DNA from: Pseudomonadota bacterium
Lineage (GTDB): Bacteria; Myxococcota_A; UBA796; GCA-2862545
Reading direction: 5' to 3'
Assembly (NCBI GenBank): GCA_947490265.1
Contig: CANLGQ010000009.1
Span: 1 to 34,070, forward strand
DNA length: 34,070 nt
In this document: positions 1-8,934 of the stretch, piece by piece
Position numbering within the stretch: position 1 is the stretch's first letter
How the letters are laid out: each line of letters begins with the position of its first letter
Program-made: the position numbers and the translations under genes
Notes under the pieces: generated by a model
Told to the model about the DNA's origin: nothing
Database searches by the model: none
Seen by the model: the letters and a program-made list of their open reading frames with translations, nothing else

Positions 1-1
1 C

Positions 2-2302
2 GCCGAGGGAGTCAACGAGATGATCGGCGTCCTCGCGCTCGTTGCCGACCAGGTCACGACCGTCGCCCGCGAGGTCGGCGTCGAGGGAAAGCTGGGTGGC
101 CAGGCGCGGGTACCCCTCGCCGCAGGACGGTGGCGCGAAGTCACCGACCACGTGAATCACCTCGCCGCGATCCAGACGACCCAGGTACGCGCCATCGCCG
201 AGGTGGTCACCGCGGTGACCCAGGGCGACCTCTCGCGGGCGATCACGGTCGACGCACCCGGAGAACTGGCCGCGTTGAAGGACAACATCAACCAGATGAT
301 CCTCGCGTTGAAGGTGACCACTGAGAAGAACCTGGCGACGGACTGGCTGAAAACCAGCTTGGTACGCTTCACGCGGATGCTTCACGGGCAGCGCAACCTG
401 ATCGCGGTCGCGCAGATGATCTTGTCGGAGCTGGCGCAGGTCGTGTCTGTCCAGCGCGGGGCTTTCTATGTGATGGAGGGTTCGACATCCGGGGACGAGC
501 TTCGCCTGCTCGCCAGCTATGCGGTTCCACGTCGACCGACCGTCCCCACGCACTTTGCCGTCGGAGAAGGCCTCGTCGGCCAATGTGCCCACGAGAAGTC
601 CCGCATCCTGCTCACCCACGTTCCGGCGAACTACGTGCAGGTCACCTCCGGCCTCGGCTCCGCACCCCCGAACCGCATCGTGCTCCTGCCGGTGTTGTTC
701 GAGGGCGACGTCCTGGCCGTCATCGAACTCGCCACGTTCGAGGCCTTGTCCGACATCCACCTGACGTTCCTCGAAAAGCTCACCGACGGCATCGGGATCG
801 TGCTCCACACGCTGTCTGCCCACGCGCGCACCGAGGAGCTCCTCAAACAGTCTCAGACGCTGACCACCGATCTCCAGATGCAGCAATGGGAGCTCAAGGC
901 GTCGAACGGGCGCCTCGAGCAGCAGGCCGCCACCCTCCGGCAATCCGAGGAGCGGCTCCGTGCGCAGCAAGACGAGCTTCGGCACACGAACGAGCAGCTC
1001 GAGGAAAAGGCCGCGCTGCTAGCTCGAAAGAAAGCTAAGATAGAGGCTAAAAATATCGAGATCGTCCAAGCGGGAGTCGCCCTCGAACAGAAGGCCCATC
1101 AGCTCGCACTGGCGTCCAATTACAAGTCCCAGTTCCTCGCCAACATGAGCCACGAGCTGCGAACCCCGCTGAATTCACTGCTCATTCTCGCCCGATTGTT
1201 GGCCGACAACGACCGCGGCAACCTGTCCCCGAAGCAAGTGGAGTTTGCACGGACGATCCATGCGGCCGGGTCCGACCTCCTCTCCCTCATCAACGAGATC
1301 CTCGACCTGTCCAAAATCGAATCGGGGACCATGTCCGTGGACCTGAGCCGCGTATCGATGGCGGAACTGCGGTATTTCGCCGAGAGCGTGTTCCGAGTCG
1401 TCGCCCTCGAGCAGGGTCTCGCCTTCGAGGTCGAGATCGCTCCCGAGGTGCCGCCCGATCTCGAAACGGACGTCCGGCGCCTCCAACAAGTGATCCGGAA
1501 CCTGCTCTCCAACGCCTTCAAGTTCACCAGCGACGGCTCCGTGACGCTCAGGGTCGCGCTCGCGTCGAGCGGATGGAGCGCGGATCACCCGACCCTCGGC
1601 ACCGCGCGACACGTGCTGGCCGTAACGGTGATCGACACCGGCTTGGGGATCGCCCTCGACAAGCAACGCCTCGTCTTCGAGGCCTTCCAGCAGGCCGACA
1701 GCACGACCAGCCGGCTGTTCGGCGGCACGGGGCTCGGACTTTCGATCAGCAGGGAGATCGCCCAGTTGCTCGGCGGCGAGCTCTCAGTGGAGAGCGTTCT
1801 CGGGACCGGAAGCGCGTTCACCCTCTATCTGCCCCAGCCCTGTCCGGCCCCGCGGGTGCCCTCCATCGCCCGATCGGTCGCCCCGAAATCGGTGGTACCT
1901 GCCTCCGGTGAGAGCCCGGCCCTCGCCGGGCGACGCGTGCTCGTCGTCGACGACGACATGCGAAACCTGTATGCTCTGACCAGCGTGTTGGAGCAGCAGC
2001 AGATGGAGGTGCGGCACACCACCAACGGCACCGACGCGATTCAGCTCCTTCAAGAGGAGCCTGAAGTGGACGTCGTCCTGATGGATCTGATGATGCCCGG
2101 GCTCGACGGCTACGAGGCGATTCGCGCGATTCGCCAATTCTCCAACTTCAAATCGACGCCGATCATCGCGCTCACCGCCAAGGCGATGCACGGCGATCGC
2201 GAGACGTGTCTCCAGGCGGGTGCTACCGATTACCTGGCCAAACCCGTGGACACGCGCCAACTGGTGGCCCTGCTCGCGCGCCACCTCGAGCACCGACCGT
2301 GA
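2..2302 (+). CDS. Hybrid sensor histidine kinase (HAMP-GAF-HisKA-HATPase-REC), 5'-partial
   Basis: This is a cytoplasmic signalling kinase that autophosphorylates on His and passes phosphate to its own receiver. The frame is open to the left edge, so the true start lies upstream. Counting from the first Met (base 20), residues 1-100 are HAMP-type repeats ([20 protein letters not shown]). Residues about 115-265 are a GAF domain and about 270-370 a charged coiled coil. HisKA follows with [12 protein letters not shown], the phospho-accepting His being residue 378. The HATPase has an N box (NLLSNAFKF), DTGLGI and [12 protein letters not shown]-terminal receiver (about 640-755) carries VLVVDDD, a phospho-Asp near residue 689 (LMDLMMPG) and LTAKA. 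HAMP arrays of this type are common in large myxobacterial and other soil-bacterial kinases, so more HAMP copies probably lie upstream. The stop overlaps the next gene by 4 bases, so the two are probably co-translated. The input signal is unknown. Confidence 0.93.
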   Translation, partial: AEGVNEMIGVLALVADQVTTVAREVGVEGKLGGQARVPLAAGRWREVTDHVNHLAAIQTTQVRAIAEVVTAVTQGDLSRAITVDAPGELAALKDNINQMILALKVTTEKNLATDWLKTSLVRFTRMLHGQRNLIAVAQMILSELAQVVSVQRGAFYVMEGSTSGDELRLLASYAVPRRPTVPTHFAVGEGLVGQCAHEKSRILLTHVPANYVQVTSGLGSAPPNRIVLLPVLFEGDVLAVIELATFEALSDIHLTFLEKLTDGIGIVLHTLSAHARTEELLKQSQTLTTDLQMQQWELKASNGRLEQQAATLRQSEERLRAQQDELRHTNEQLEEKAALLARKKAKIEAKNIEIVQAGVALEQKAHQLALASNYKSQFLANMSHELRTPLNSLLILARLLADNDRGNLSPKQVEFARTIHAAGSDLLSLINEILDLSKIESGTMSVDLSRVSMAELRYFAESVFRVVALEQGLAFEVEIAPEVPPDLETDVRRLQQVIRNLLSNAFKFTSDGSVTLRVALASSGWSADHPTLGTARHVLAVTVIDTGLGIALDKQRLVFEAFQQADSTTSRLFGGTGLGLSISREIAQLLGGELSVESVLGTGSAFTLYLPQPCPAPRVPSIARSVAPKSVVPASGESPALAGRRVLVVDDDMRNLYALTSVLEQQQMEVRHTTNGTDAIQLLQEEPEVDVVLMDLMMPGLDGYEAIRAIRQFSNFKSTPIIALTAKAMHGDRETCLQAGATDYLAKPVDTRQLVALLARHLEHRP

Positions 2303-3462
2303 ACGACCCGCGGCCCGAGTCGATCCTCGTGGTCGACGATGAGCCATTCAATCTCCAGGCGCTCTCGGCGCTCCTGGAGAACCTGGGTGTGCACGTGGTG
2401 ACCGCGGGCTCGGGCAAAGAGGCGCTGCGAAAGCTCCTCGACGAGGACTTCGCCCTGATCCTGCTCGACGTGCAGATGCCCGACATGGACGGCTTCGAGA
2501 CGGCAGAGCTGATCCGGCAACGCGAGCGAAGCCGTTCCACCCCCATCGTATTCCAGACGGCGTGGCAAGAAGAACCCGCGCGGATCGCCCGCGCCTATTC
2601 GGTGGGTGCTGTCGACTTCGTCGTAAAGCCGCTCGACCCGGTGGTGCTGTGCAGCAAAGTCTCGGTGTTCCTCGACCTTCACCGGAAGACCGAAGCACTC
2701 CTCCGAAAGAACCTGGAGCTGGAGGCCGCCCTGGATCAGGCCGGTCGCGCCAACGAGTTCAAGAGCCGCTTTCTAGCTAGCATTTCGCATGAGCTTCGCA
2801 CGCCTCTCGGCGGAATTCTCGGCTATGCCGAGCTGCTCGAGCATGAGCACGCCGGACCGCTCACCCCTCAGCAGCGCGAGTACCTTCGCCACGTCCTCAG
2901 CAGCACCGAGCACCTCACGCGTCTGGTCAACGACGTGCTGGACTTGTCGAAGATCGAGGGCGGCCGCATGAACATGGCGCCGCGGTGGACACCGCTACGC
3001 AAGCTCGCCGACAGCGCGGTCGGCGGGCTCAAGGCGGCCGCAACCACTGCCGGCGTGCACGTGTGCATCGAGATCCCGAGGAATTTCCCAAGCTTGTACG
3101 TCGATCCTCTCCGGATTCGACCGGTGTTGTTCAACCTGCTCTCGAACGCGATCCAGTACAGCCCACCGGGTTCGACGACCACGCTCCGCGCCTACACCGA
3201 GCCGCGCACGGCGGCCATTGCCGTTCAGGACCACGGAGCCGGGATCTCATCCAACCAAATGGCGCGGCTGTTCCATGAGTTCGAGCCGTCGGCGCCGCGT
3301 GACGGCGGGCGGCCCGGACCTGGGTTGGGCCTGGCCATCGCCCGCCACCTCGTGGAGCTGCACGGCGGCAACATCGGGGTCGACACGGTGGTCGGGCAGG
3401 GGTCGGTCTTTACGGTGCGTTTGCCGCTCCGCCGCCGGGAACGAGAGACCCCGCCCCTCTGA
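2299..3462 (+). CDS. Receiver-histidine kinase (REC-HisKA-HATPase)
   Basis: A 387-aa protein with an N-terminal receiver domain (ILVVDDEP, phospho-Asp in LILLDVQMP, FQTAW and a conserved VKP Lys). A short coiled segment follows, then HisKA ([15 protein letters not shown]) and a HATPase (LFNLLSNAIQYS, DHGAGI, GPGLGLAIA). It has no membrane segment. I chose the GTG at 2299 because it overlaps the TGA of the upstream kinase (GTGA), the receiver starts immediately afterwards, and the longer in-frame version from 2206 would add a low-complexity Pro/Arg-rich leader inside the upstream gene. Proteins of this layout often take phosphate from a partner hybrid kinase and relay it through their own His. 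Here the partner is probably the preceding gene (inference). The output regulator is not obvious, although the sigma-54 activator on the opposite strand, 12 bp away, is a candidate. Confidence 0.9.
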   Translation: MNDPRPESILVVDDEPFNLQALSALLENLGVHVVTAGSGKEALRKLLDEDFALILLDVQMPDMDGFETAELIRQRERSRSTPIVFQTAWQEEPARIARAYSVGAVDFVVKPLDPVVLCSKVSVFLDLHRKTEALLRKNLELEAALDQAGRANEFKSRFLASISHELRTPLGGILGYAELLEHEHAGPLTPQQREYLRHVLSSTEHLTRLVNDVLDLSKIEGGRMNMAPRWTPLRKLADSAVGGLKAAATTAGVHVCIEIPRNFPSLYVDPLRIRPVLFNLLSNAIQYSPPGSTTTLRAYTEPRTAAIAVQDHGAGISSNQMARLFHEFEPSAPRDGGRPGPGLGLAIARHLVELHGGNIGVDTVVGQGSVFTVRLPLRRRERETPPL

Positions 3463-3474
3463 GCCCCTCCGCCG

Positions 3475-4530
3475 TCAGTCGTCGACGTCGCGTTCCAGCG
3501 ATTCGCCGTATTCTTGGGGCCGGATGCCGTGGTCTTTTAGCTTCTCCCACAGGCCCTTGCGGGAGATGTGGAGCGCCCGCGCGGTCTCCCCGCGCCGACC
3601 TCGGTTTTGGCCAAGTACCTGGACCAGGTAGGCGCGCTCGAACACCCGCCGCGCGTCGGCCAACGGGAGCGGGGCATCGGAGGCGCTGAAGTCGGGCTCA
3701 GCCTCGACCTCGAGCGGCCGGTCGAAGTGCGCGTGGCGGGTGACCTCGCCCGGCAGATCGCCCACGTCGATGTCACGCCCGTTGGCCATGACGAGCGCAT
3801 GCTGGATGACGTTCTCGAGCTCCCGCACGTTCCCGGGGAACGGGTAGGCCGCCAGCGCCTCCTGCGCACGGACGGTCAGGTGCGGTCGGAATCCCGCCGC
3901 ATAGCGCTTGACCAGGTGGTCGACCAGCACCGGGAGGTCCTCCGCCCGCCCCCGGAGCGGCGGGAGCGCGACGTGGAGCACCTTCAGTCGGTAGAACAGA
4001 TCTTCCCGGAACGCGCCGGTCGAAATGCACTGGCGCAGGTCGCGGTGGGTCGCCGAGAGGATTCGGACGTCTACCGACAGCGTGCCATCCATCCCGAGGG
4101 GTTCGATTGTGCCCTCCTGAATCACCCGGAGGAGCTTGGCCTGGGCCGACAACGAGAGCTCGCCAACCTCATCGAGAAATAGCGTGCCGTGATCCGCCAT
4201 TTTGAAGCGACCGTCCCGTCGAGCGATCGCGCCCGTGAAGGCCCCCTTGCTGTGGCCGAACAGCTCGGATTCAATCAGGGTGTCGGGAAACGCTGCACAA
4301 TTCACCGCAACGAAAGGCCGGTCGCGACGCGGACCGCCGAGGTGCAGCGCACGGGCGACGAGCTCCTTGCCCGTGCCGCTCTCCCCGGTGATGAGAACCG
4401 GGGCTTCACTCTGGCAGATTCGCGAAACGCGCTCGAGCACCGACCGCATCGCCGGGCTTCCGCCCAGCAGCGAAGCCAGTGGTGCGTCTCGGTTCTCCGA
4501 AGTCGGTCGCCGCGGCGCTGCAAGGGCCAT
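3475..4530 (-). CDS. Sigma-54-dependent transcriptional activator lacking a receiver domain
   Basis: A 351-aa bacterial enhancer-binding protein that would use ATP to remodel sigma-54 RNA polymerase. The AAA+ domain (residues about 20-250) has Walker A GESGTGKE (49-56), the sigma-54-contact loop GAFTGA (96-101), Walker B GTLFLDE (115-121) and the conserved FREDLFYRL and PLRGRAEDLP segments. A Fis-type helix-turn-helix lies at about 293-335 (NRGRRGETARALHISRKGLWEKL). Only about 20 residues precede the AAA+ core, so there is no receiver, GAF or FHA input domain. That is PspF-like and implies control by expression level or by a partner protein. The ATG is preceded by GGTGGAG five bases upstream. 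It converges with the two-component pair on the plus strand with a 12-bp gap. It could serve that pathway, but the lack of a receiver argues against direct phosphorylation. Confidence 0.93.
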   Translation of the reverse strand: MALAAPRRPTSENRDAPLASLLGGSPAMRSVLERVSRICQSEAPVLITGESGTGKELVARALHLGGPRRDRPFVAVNCAAFPDTLIESELFGHSKGAFTGAIARRDGRFKMADHGTLFLDEVGELSLSAQAKLLRVIQEGTIEPLGMDGTLSVDVRILSATHRDLRQCISTGAFREDLFYRLKVLHVALPPLRGRAEDLPVLVDHLVKRYAAGFRPHLTVRAQEALAAYPFPGNVRELENVIQHALVMANGRDIDVGDLPGEVTRHAHFDRPLEVEAEPDFSASDAPLPLADARRVFERAYLVQVLGQNRGRRGETARALHISRKGLWEKLKDHGIRPQEYGESLERDVDD

Positions 4531-4535
4531 CGTGG

Positions 4536-4563
4536 CTCCACCAAGCCTGTTTCATGCACAGGC
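4536..4563 (-). promoter_or_regulatory. Ribosome-binding site and upstream inverted repeat of the sigma-54 activator gene
   Basis: On the minus strand GGTGGAG (4536-4542) is a good Shine-Dalgarno site for the ATG at 4530. Directly upstream is a perfect inverted repeat, GCCTGT (4545-4550), 7-nt spacer, ACAGGC (4558-4563). It could be an operator, possibly autoregulatory, or a 5'-UTR hairpin. Which of these applies cannot be told from sequence. Confidence 0.4.
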
Positions 4564-4719
4564 ACAGACTCATCGTAATACCGCTCAGGGGGCCGGGCTA
4601 GCGTCGACAGCAGAAACGTCACCGACGCCGGCGCACACGTTTCGCGCGGCCCCAGCGGGTACTTTTCGAACCGCTTTGGTAGGACCTCTTGCAGCTTTTC
4701 GACGGCCGGCGTCGTCCGT

Positions 4720-5061
4720 TCAACTCTCGGCCCAATCCCCCGCGCGCCGTAGCGGGCCATCGCTGCCGCAAAACCCATCCCCGCCCAACTCGGTGAGCAG
4801 TTCGCCCGCCTCGGTCGCGACCAGGACGACCTCGACCTCGCGCCACCGGTCGCCCTCCAGCCGCATCCGCACGCGGCCCGCGCCAACCCCTTCCCAGGAA
4901 AACGCCAGGATCCCCGCCGTCACCAAGATCCCTGCCGAGATGACTCGCCCGGTGCCGTCGGGGTCGAACTCCCAGCGCTCCCCCACCCACCCCGTGAACG
5001 GCTGCGCGGCCGTCTCCCAGGCCCCGGTCAGCACTTCCTGCACCGGTCGCTCCGACTCCAC
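4720..5061 (-). CDS. Small hypothetical protein (113 aa)
   Basis: I do not recognise this family. The product is acidic and rich in Trp, Gly and Glu, with no signal peptide and no convincing membrane segment. It looks like a beta-rich cytoplasmic domain: WEFDPDGTGRVISAG, then AFSWEG, RMRLEGDRW and VVLVATEAGELL. The strand-turn pattern is loosely lipocalin-like, but that is only an impression. The start is GTG at 5061 with GGAG six bases upstream. Codon third positions are strongly G/C, as in neighbouring genes, which supports coding. It is divergent from the alpha/beta hydrolase, with only 20-29 bp between starts. It is followed by about 190 bp of non-coding DNA before the sigma-54 activator on the same strand. 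Confidence 0.6.
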   Translation of the reverse strand: MESERPVQEVLTGAWETAAQPFTGWVGERWEFDPDGTGRVISAGILVTAGILAFSWEGVGAGRVRMRLEGDRWREVEVVLVATEAGELLTELGGDGFCGSDGPLRRAGDWAES

Positions 5062-5081
5062 CTCGACTCCGGCCCGGCTAT

Positions 5082-5948
5082 GTGGGAGACATGCTTCCCG
5101 AGCGCCTCCCCAGTCTCACCCTGCCCACCCTCGGCGGCAAGCAGCTCTGGGCCGACCTGTGGGTCCGCTCGGGTTGGCGGATCCAACGCTCCCTGATCAC
5201 CGGCCACCACCGCCTGCTCGGGCCGCGCGACCTGCGCTTCGCCGCGGGCTCTTTCGCCCACTGCCTGGAGACGTTCGACCGCCGGAGCCTCCCCGATCCT
5301 CCTGCCCACGCCGTCCTGTGTCTTCACGGGATCTTTCGCTCGAAGGACTCGTTCAACCCCATGGCTCGGGCGCTCGAGGCCGCCGGCTACCACGCGGTGA
5401 CGGTGAACTACCCGAGCACCCGGCGACCGCTCGCGGGGCACGCCGATCAAATCTCGACCGTGCTCGACGGGTTGCCGGCGACGACGACCCGCGTCTCCTT
5501 CGTCACCCACAGCATGGGCGGAATGGTCGCTCGAACCCTCCTCGCCCGCGAGGGCGCTCCGTGGCGCGACCGGATTGCGCTCGGGCGGCTGCTCCTGATC
5601 GCCACCCCAAACCGCGGCGCGGACATCGTCCCCTGGCTCGAGTGCCTTCCCGCCCTGTACCACGCCGCTGGGCCCGCGCTGCGCGAGCTTCATCCGGCCC
5701 GGGCGAGCGCGGTGCCCCCGCCCGCCCTCCCGTTCGCCACCATCGCCGGCGTGCGGGGCGATCCCCGAGGTTGGAACCCGCTTCTCCCCGGTGACGACGA
5801 CCTCACGGTGGCGGCCGCGTCGGTGCGCCTCGACGGCGCGGAAGATCACCTCGACGTTCCCGCGCTCCACACGTTCATCGCCGCGGATCCGCGGGTCATC
5901 CGCGCGGCGATCCACTACCTGGCCACGGGATCCCTGCGCGTCCGGTGA
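5082..5948 (+). CDS. Alpha/beta hydrolase (lipase/esterase-like)
   Basis: A serine hydrolase of the alpha/beta fold, probably an esterase, lipase or acyltransferase acting on an unknown ester. Numbering from GTG 5082 (288 aa), the oxyanion-hole strand is VLCLHGIF (78-85) and the nucleophile elbow is THSMGG with Ser144. Candidate acid residues lie in PGDDDLTV (about 237-244), and a late LHTF supplies the likely catalytic His. ATPNRGADIVPW after the nucleophile resembles the lid-side loop of PGAP1/lipase-class-2-like enzymes. There is no signal peptide, so it may be cytoplasmic. The start is uncertain: GTG 5082 and ATG 5091 are both in frame, and neither has a well-spaced Shine-Dalgarno site. 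It converges with the MopE lipoprotein gene with a 6-bp gap, leaving no room for a separate terminator. Confidence 0.88.
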   Translation: MGDMLPERLPSLTLPTLGGKQLWADLWVRSGWRIQRSLITGHHRLLGPRDLRFAAGSFAHCLETFDRRSLPDPPAHAVLCLHGIFRSKDSFNPMARALEAAGYHAVTVNYPSTRRPLAGHADQISTVLDGLPATTTRVSFVTHSMGGMVARTLLAREGAPWRDRIALGRLLLIATPNRGADIVPWLECLPALYHAAGPALRELHPARASAVPPPALPFATIAGVRGDPRGWNPLLPGDDDLTVAAASVRLDGAEDHLDVPALHTFIAADPRVIRAAIHYLATGSLRVR

Positions 5949-5954
5949 TCCGCG

Positions 5955-8168
5955 TCACTGCAGGGTGAGCAGCAGCCAGCCGACCTGGTCGTCGTCGGGG
6001 CACGCTACGGAACAGTCGCTGTCGTCGGGTCCGTTGGCGGTGGCCGCGACGAGCACCTCGGTGCCGAAGATCCCCAGGGAGACATCAACCGGGATCAGGT
6101 CGGGATCGAGAAAGCCGAGGATCGCGGTTTCCGGGTCGCCATTGTCCAAGAAGAGCTTCACGATGTTGGGCGTGCCGGCGACCACCGCAGCAATGACCGT
6201 GTCCCCACCAAACTGCGCCGCGGTCGCCGCGAGCACCGTTTCGCCGGCAAAGTACACCACGTCGCCGTTCGCCCCCCGAACCGTGACCCCGGTCCCGCCG
6301 ACCGGGACGAGGGTGATCGTGTCACCGTAGCGCTCGATCCGGGCCCATCCATCATCCGTGGCCCAGTCGCCGACCGTGTCGACCGGCGCCAAGTTCCCGC
6401 CCGCGTCGAACGAATAGGTCACACACGTAGTGGAGTTGCATACGGTGAACGCCGGATTTCCGGTGCCGTCGTCCTCGGCGATGCAGGTCGACGCCCCGGT
6501 CAGGCCGTCCGCAACATCCGCGCGCCCGAGTCCAGGTATGAAGCCAGGTATGAAGTTTTCGACGCCATACACAACGCCGTCGCCACAGCCGACCGTCCAG
6601 GTGTCGCCGTTTGGGCGCAACAGGACCGACACGTCGTCGGCCGCAGCAAACCCACCTTCGAACAAGATCACATCGAAGTCGTCTAGGTCGTAGGACCCGC
6701 CGGGGTTCCACGAGAACAGCCACTCCGCGAGGGAATTCGAGGTCGTGGCGTACGTCGTACCCACGTGCAACGCCTCGCCTTCCGCGACGAGATCGTTTCC
6801 TGGGAAGACCGCGGTCGTGTAGATCAGCCCGGACCGGATCGTCGGATCGAGGGTGCCGGCCACCAACCCGTACATCAGGAACAAGTTATCCGACGCCCCC
6901 CCGGGCACGACGGGCCAGACCACGTGATCGGCGGGCACACTCAGCGCCCAGTGGATGTCGGTGTGAGCCACTTCGACTTGCCCGACGTTCGTCCAGTACG
7001 CCCCCTCGTAGGTGCGGAAAGCAGCGTTGTCGCTATTCACGTCCCCAAAACAATCCTGGTCTTGGCCGTCAAGGATCTCCTGCTGACCGGGATGCACGAG
7101 GGCATCTTGGTCGTTGCAGTCACCGTCCATGACGAGCAGGTTGAGACCCCAGTAGCCCAGATACGCGTTGACCTGATCGACATCGCCCGCCCTCGAGAAT
7201 CCGTCGCCGTCCTGGTCGAAGTCGTTGTCGCCGGCGCAGTCGGCATCGATGCCGTCATAGGACGCATCGTACTGGACCTTGAAATGGACATCCGACGAGT
7301 CGAACCCCGCCGACGGAGCACAGAAATCGACCACATTGTCGCCGTCGGTGTCGGGCAGGGTGGCCGGGGCCACCGACGCGTCGCAGCTGTCCCAGCAATC
7401 CCCCAACAGGTCGCCGTCCCAGTCGATCTCCTCTTTCCGGAAGAGTCCGAGGTAGCCGTTGAATTCGTCCTCGAATTCACGAGGGTAATACCCATCCCCG
7501 TCGGCGTCGAAGTCGTTGTTCGCCTTGCAGTCGTTGTCCTTGCCGTCATACCAGTCGTCGTCGGCCGCGAGAACGCCCGGGTTGATCGCCTCGTCGCTGT
7601 CGTTGCAGTCACCGCCCTCGAGCTCGCCGAAGTCGTAGCCGGTGGCGGCGAGGAAGCAGGCGTATTGGTCCTCGGTGCCCGCCTTCAGATAGTCGTCGCC
7701 ATCGAGGTCGAACTCGTTCAACCCGTCGCAGTTGGCGTCGCTGCAGTCGTAGGCCCCGTCGTTCGCCACCCCGGGATTGACCGAGTTCCCCGGGCCCGGT
7801 TCGTCGTTGCAGTCGAGCCCACGGCCGGCGAAGTCCTCGGTCGGCCAGGACTCGGCTTCGATCGGGTCGACCGACCCGAGCAGCACCGCATACTCCTCCT
7901 CGGTGATCCCCGGAAAGCCGTCGCCATCGCGGTCGATGAGGTCGCCGCCCTGGCAGTCATTGTCGATGCCATCGTAGGGGATCTCGGGGTTGGTCGGAAA
8001 CCGGTTGGGGGAGAGGTCGCCGTTCGCCCCGCAGGCCACCTCGTCGGCGGCCTTGACGCCGTCGCCGTCTTCGTCGAGCTCGCCGAGGCGATCGGCGCGA
8101 TCGCCTGCCCCGATCCAAGCGCAGCCCGACGCCAGGAACGCCACCGCGACCACGAGCAACCACCGCAT
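5955..8168 (-). CDS. MopE-repeat putative metal-binding lipoprotein
   Basis: A 737-aa secreted lipoprotein. The signal peptide MRWLLVVAVAFLASGC ends in a lipobox with Cys16. The N-terminal half holds at least four MopE-type units. Each has a core like YDGIDNDC followed by D-x-DGDG: residues about 65-72, 207-214, 304-311 and 367-373. A degenerate unit lies at 139-149, and GDCNDxD spacers sit between them. In Methylococcus MopE related repeats are linked to copper binding and the Asp loops resemble calcium sites, so metal binding is likely but the metal is unknown. Residues about 385-737 form an unrecognised, beta-rich, Gly/Val/Thr-rich domain, possibly a propeller. The protein probably sits at the outer membrane or cell surface. 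I chose ATG 8168 because it creates the signal peptide; the longer in-frame extension to 8420 lies inside tlyA and lacks one. tlyA ends 28 bp upstream. Confidence 0.88.
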   Translation of the reverse strand: MRWLLVVAVAFLASGCAWIGAGDRADRLGELDEDGDGVKAADEVACGANGDLSPNRFPTNPEIPYDGIDNDCQGGDLIDRDGDGFPGITEEEYAVLLGSVDPIEAESWPTEDFAGRGLDCNDEPGPGNSVNPGVANDGAYDCSDANCDGLNEFDLDGDDYLKAGTEDQYACFLAATGYDFGELEGGDCNDSDEAINPGVLAADDDWYDGKDNDCKANNDFDADGDGYYPREFEDEFNGYLGLFRKEEIDWDGDLLGDCWDSCDASVAPATLPDTDGDNVVDFCAPSAGFDSSDVHFKVQYDASYDGIDADCAGDNDFDQDGDGFSRAGDVDQVNAYLGYWGLNLLVMDGDCNDQDALVHPGQQEILDGQDQDCFGDVNSDNAAFRTYEGAYWTNVGQVEVAHTDIHWALSVPADHVVWPVVPGGASDNLFLMYGLVAGTLDPTIRSGLIYTTAVFPGNDLVAEGEALHVGTTYATTSNSLAEWLFSWNPGGSYDLDDFDVILFEGGFAAADDVSVLLRPNGDTWTVGCGDGVVYGVENFIPGFIPGLGRADVADGLTGASTCIAEDDGTGNPAFTVCNSTTCVTYSFDAGGNLAPVDTVGDWATDDGWARIERYGDTITLVPVGGTGVTVRGANGDVVYFAGETVLAATAAQFGGDTVIAAVVAGTPNIVKLFLDNGDPETAILGFLDPDLIPVDVSLGIFGTEVLVAATANGPDDSDCSVACPDDDQVGWLLLTLQ

Positions 8169-8188
8169 CCGCGTACCCTCACGGTCGA

Positions 8189-8216
8189 AGCATACACTAC
8201 CGACGCTGCAGGTGAA
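8189..8216 (-). promoter_or_regulatory. Possible sigma-70-type promoter for the MopE lipoprotein gene
   Basis: On the minus strand TTCACC (8211-8216) and TATGCT (8189-8194) are separated by 16 bp, each matching the consensus at four of six positions. The site overlaps the 3' end of tlyA and would give a short leader of about 15-20 nt before the ATG at 8168. A separate promoter fits the unrelated function of the lipoprotein. Matches this weak are expected by chance in GC-rich DNA. Confidence 0.3.
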
Positions 8217-8934
8217 GGAAGTGCTCGACGTTCCCGGCCCGGGCCCCGGGAAGGACGCAGTCCACCCCCCCGAGCACGACAAATCCGAGCGTGGCAGCGA
8301 CGGTCGCAACGCGATCGATGGCCGCGGCCCGATCGGCGTCGCTGCGCACCCTGCCACCGCGGGCGATCGCCTCGCGTCCCGCTTCGAACTGCGGTTTGAC
8401 GAGCACGAGGGCCTCGCCACCGGCCACCAGCAATCGGTGGACGGCCGGCAGGACCAGGGCGAGCGAGATGAACGACAGGTCGCCGACCAGCAGCGCGATC
8501 GGCTCCGGGAGCGAGGCCAGACTCCGCGCGTTGACCCCCTCCATCACGACCACCCGCGGATCCGCCGCCAGGCGGCTGTGCAGCTGCCCTCGGCCCACGT
8601 CGACCGCATACACCCGGGGCGCCCCGCGATGGAGCAGCACCTCCGTGAATCCGCCGGTGCTCGACCCGAGATCCGCGCACACGCGCCCGGCGGGGTCGAC
8701 CGACAAGGCGTCGAGCGCACCCATCAACTTGTACGCCCCCCGTCCCACCCAGACGTGCTCTCCGCTGTCCACCGTGATCGGCCGGTCGACCGCCACCTGA
8801 GCGGCCGGGCGCTGGGCCGGAACGCCGTCCACTCGCACCCGCCCCGCCTCGATCCACTCCCGCGCGCGTTCCCGCGAGGGCGCGAGGCCTCGCTCCACCA
8901 ACAACCGATCGAGGCGCGCTTTTGCGGCCATCAC
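8197..8934 (-). CDS. tlyA: TlyA family rRNA (cytidine-2'-O)-methyltransferase
   Basis: A 245-aa S4-FtsJ protein. The N-terminal S4 RNA-binding domain (about 6-65) contains RLDRLLVERGLAPSRERA and GRVRVDG. The SAM-dependent FtsJ/RrmJ domain has ADLGSSTGGFTE (SAM site) and YAVDVGRGQL. The K-D-K-E catalytic set is visible as YKLMGALD, VGDLSFISL, VLVKPQFEAG and a late GNVEHF. The family 2'-O-methylates 16S and sometimes 23S rRNA, affecting capreomycin sensitivity; the older name hemolysin A is misleading. The start is GTG 8934 (GTGA overlap with the upstream prenyl synthase stop) or ATG 8931 (TGATG). Both imply translational coupling. tlyA next to an ispA-like gene is a common bacterial arrangement, usually with dxs nearby, but dxs is absent here. 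Confidence 0.92.
   Translation of the reverse strand: MMAAKARLDRLLVERGLAPSRERAREWIEAGRVRVDGVPAQRPAAQVAVDRPITVDSGEHVWVGRGAYKLMGALDALSVDPAGRVCADLGSSTGGFTEVLLHRGAPRVYAVDVGRGQLHSRLAADPRVVVMEGVNARSLASLPEPIALLVGDLSFISLALVLPAVHRLLVAGGEALVLVKPQFEAGREAIARGGRVRSDADRAAAIDRVATVAATLGFVVLGGVDCVLPGARAGNVEHFLHLQRR

Noticed and set aside
4202-5794. Plus-strand 530-codon open frame across the sigma-54 activator, small gene and hydrolase
   Set aside because: It crosses three genes in other frames and its product is Pro/Arg/Ser low complexity.
6765-8399. Plus-strand 544-codon open frame opposite the MopE lipoprotein
   Set aside because: The opposite strand has a signal peptide, lipobox and recognisable repeats. 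The antisense frame is Val/Arg/Ile-rich, the mirror of Asp/Gly codons, with no domain.
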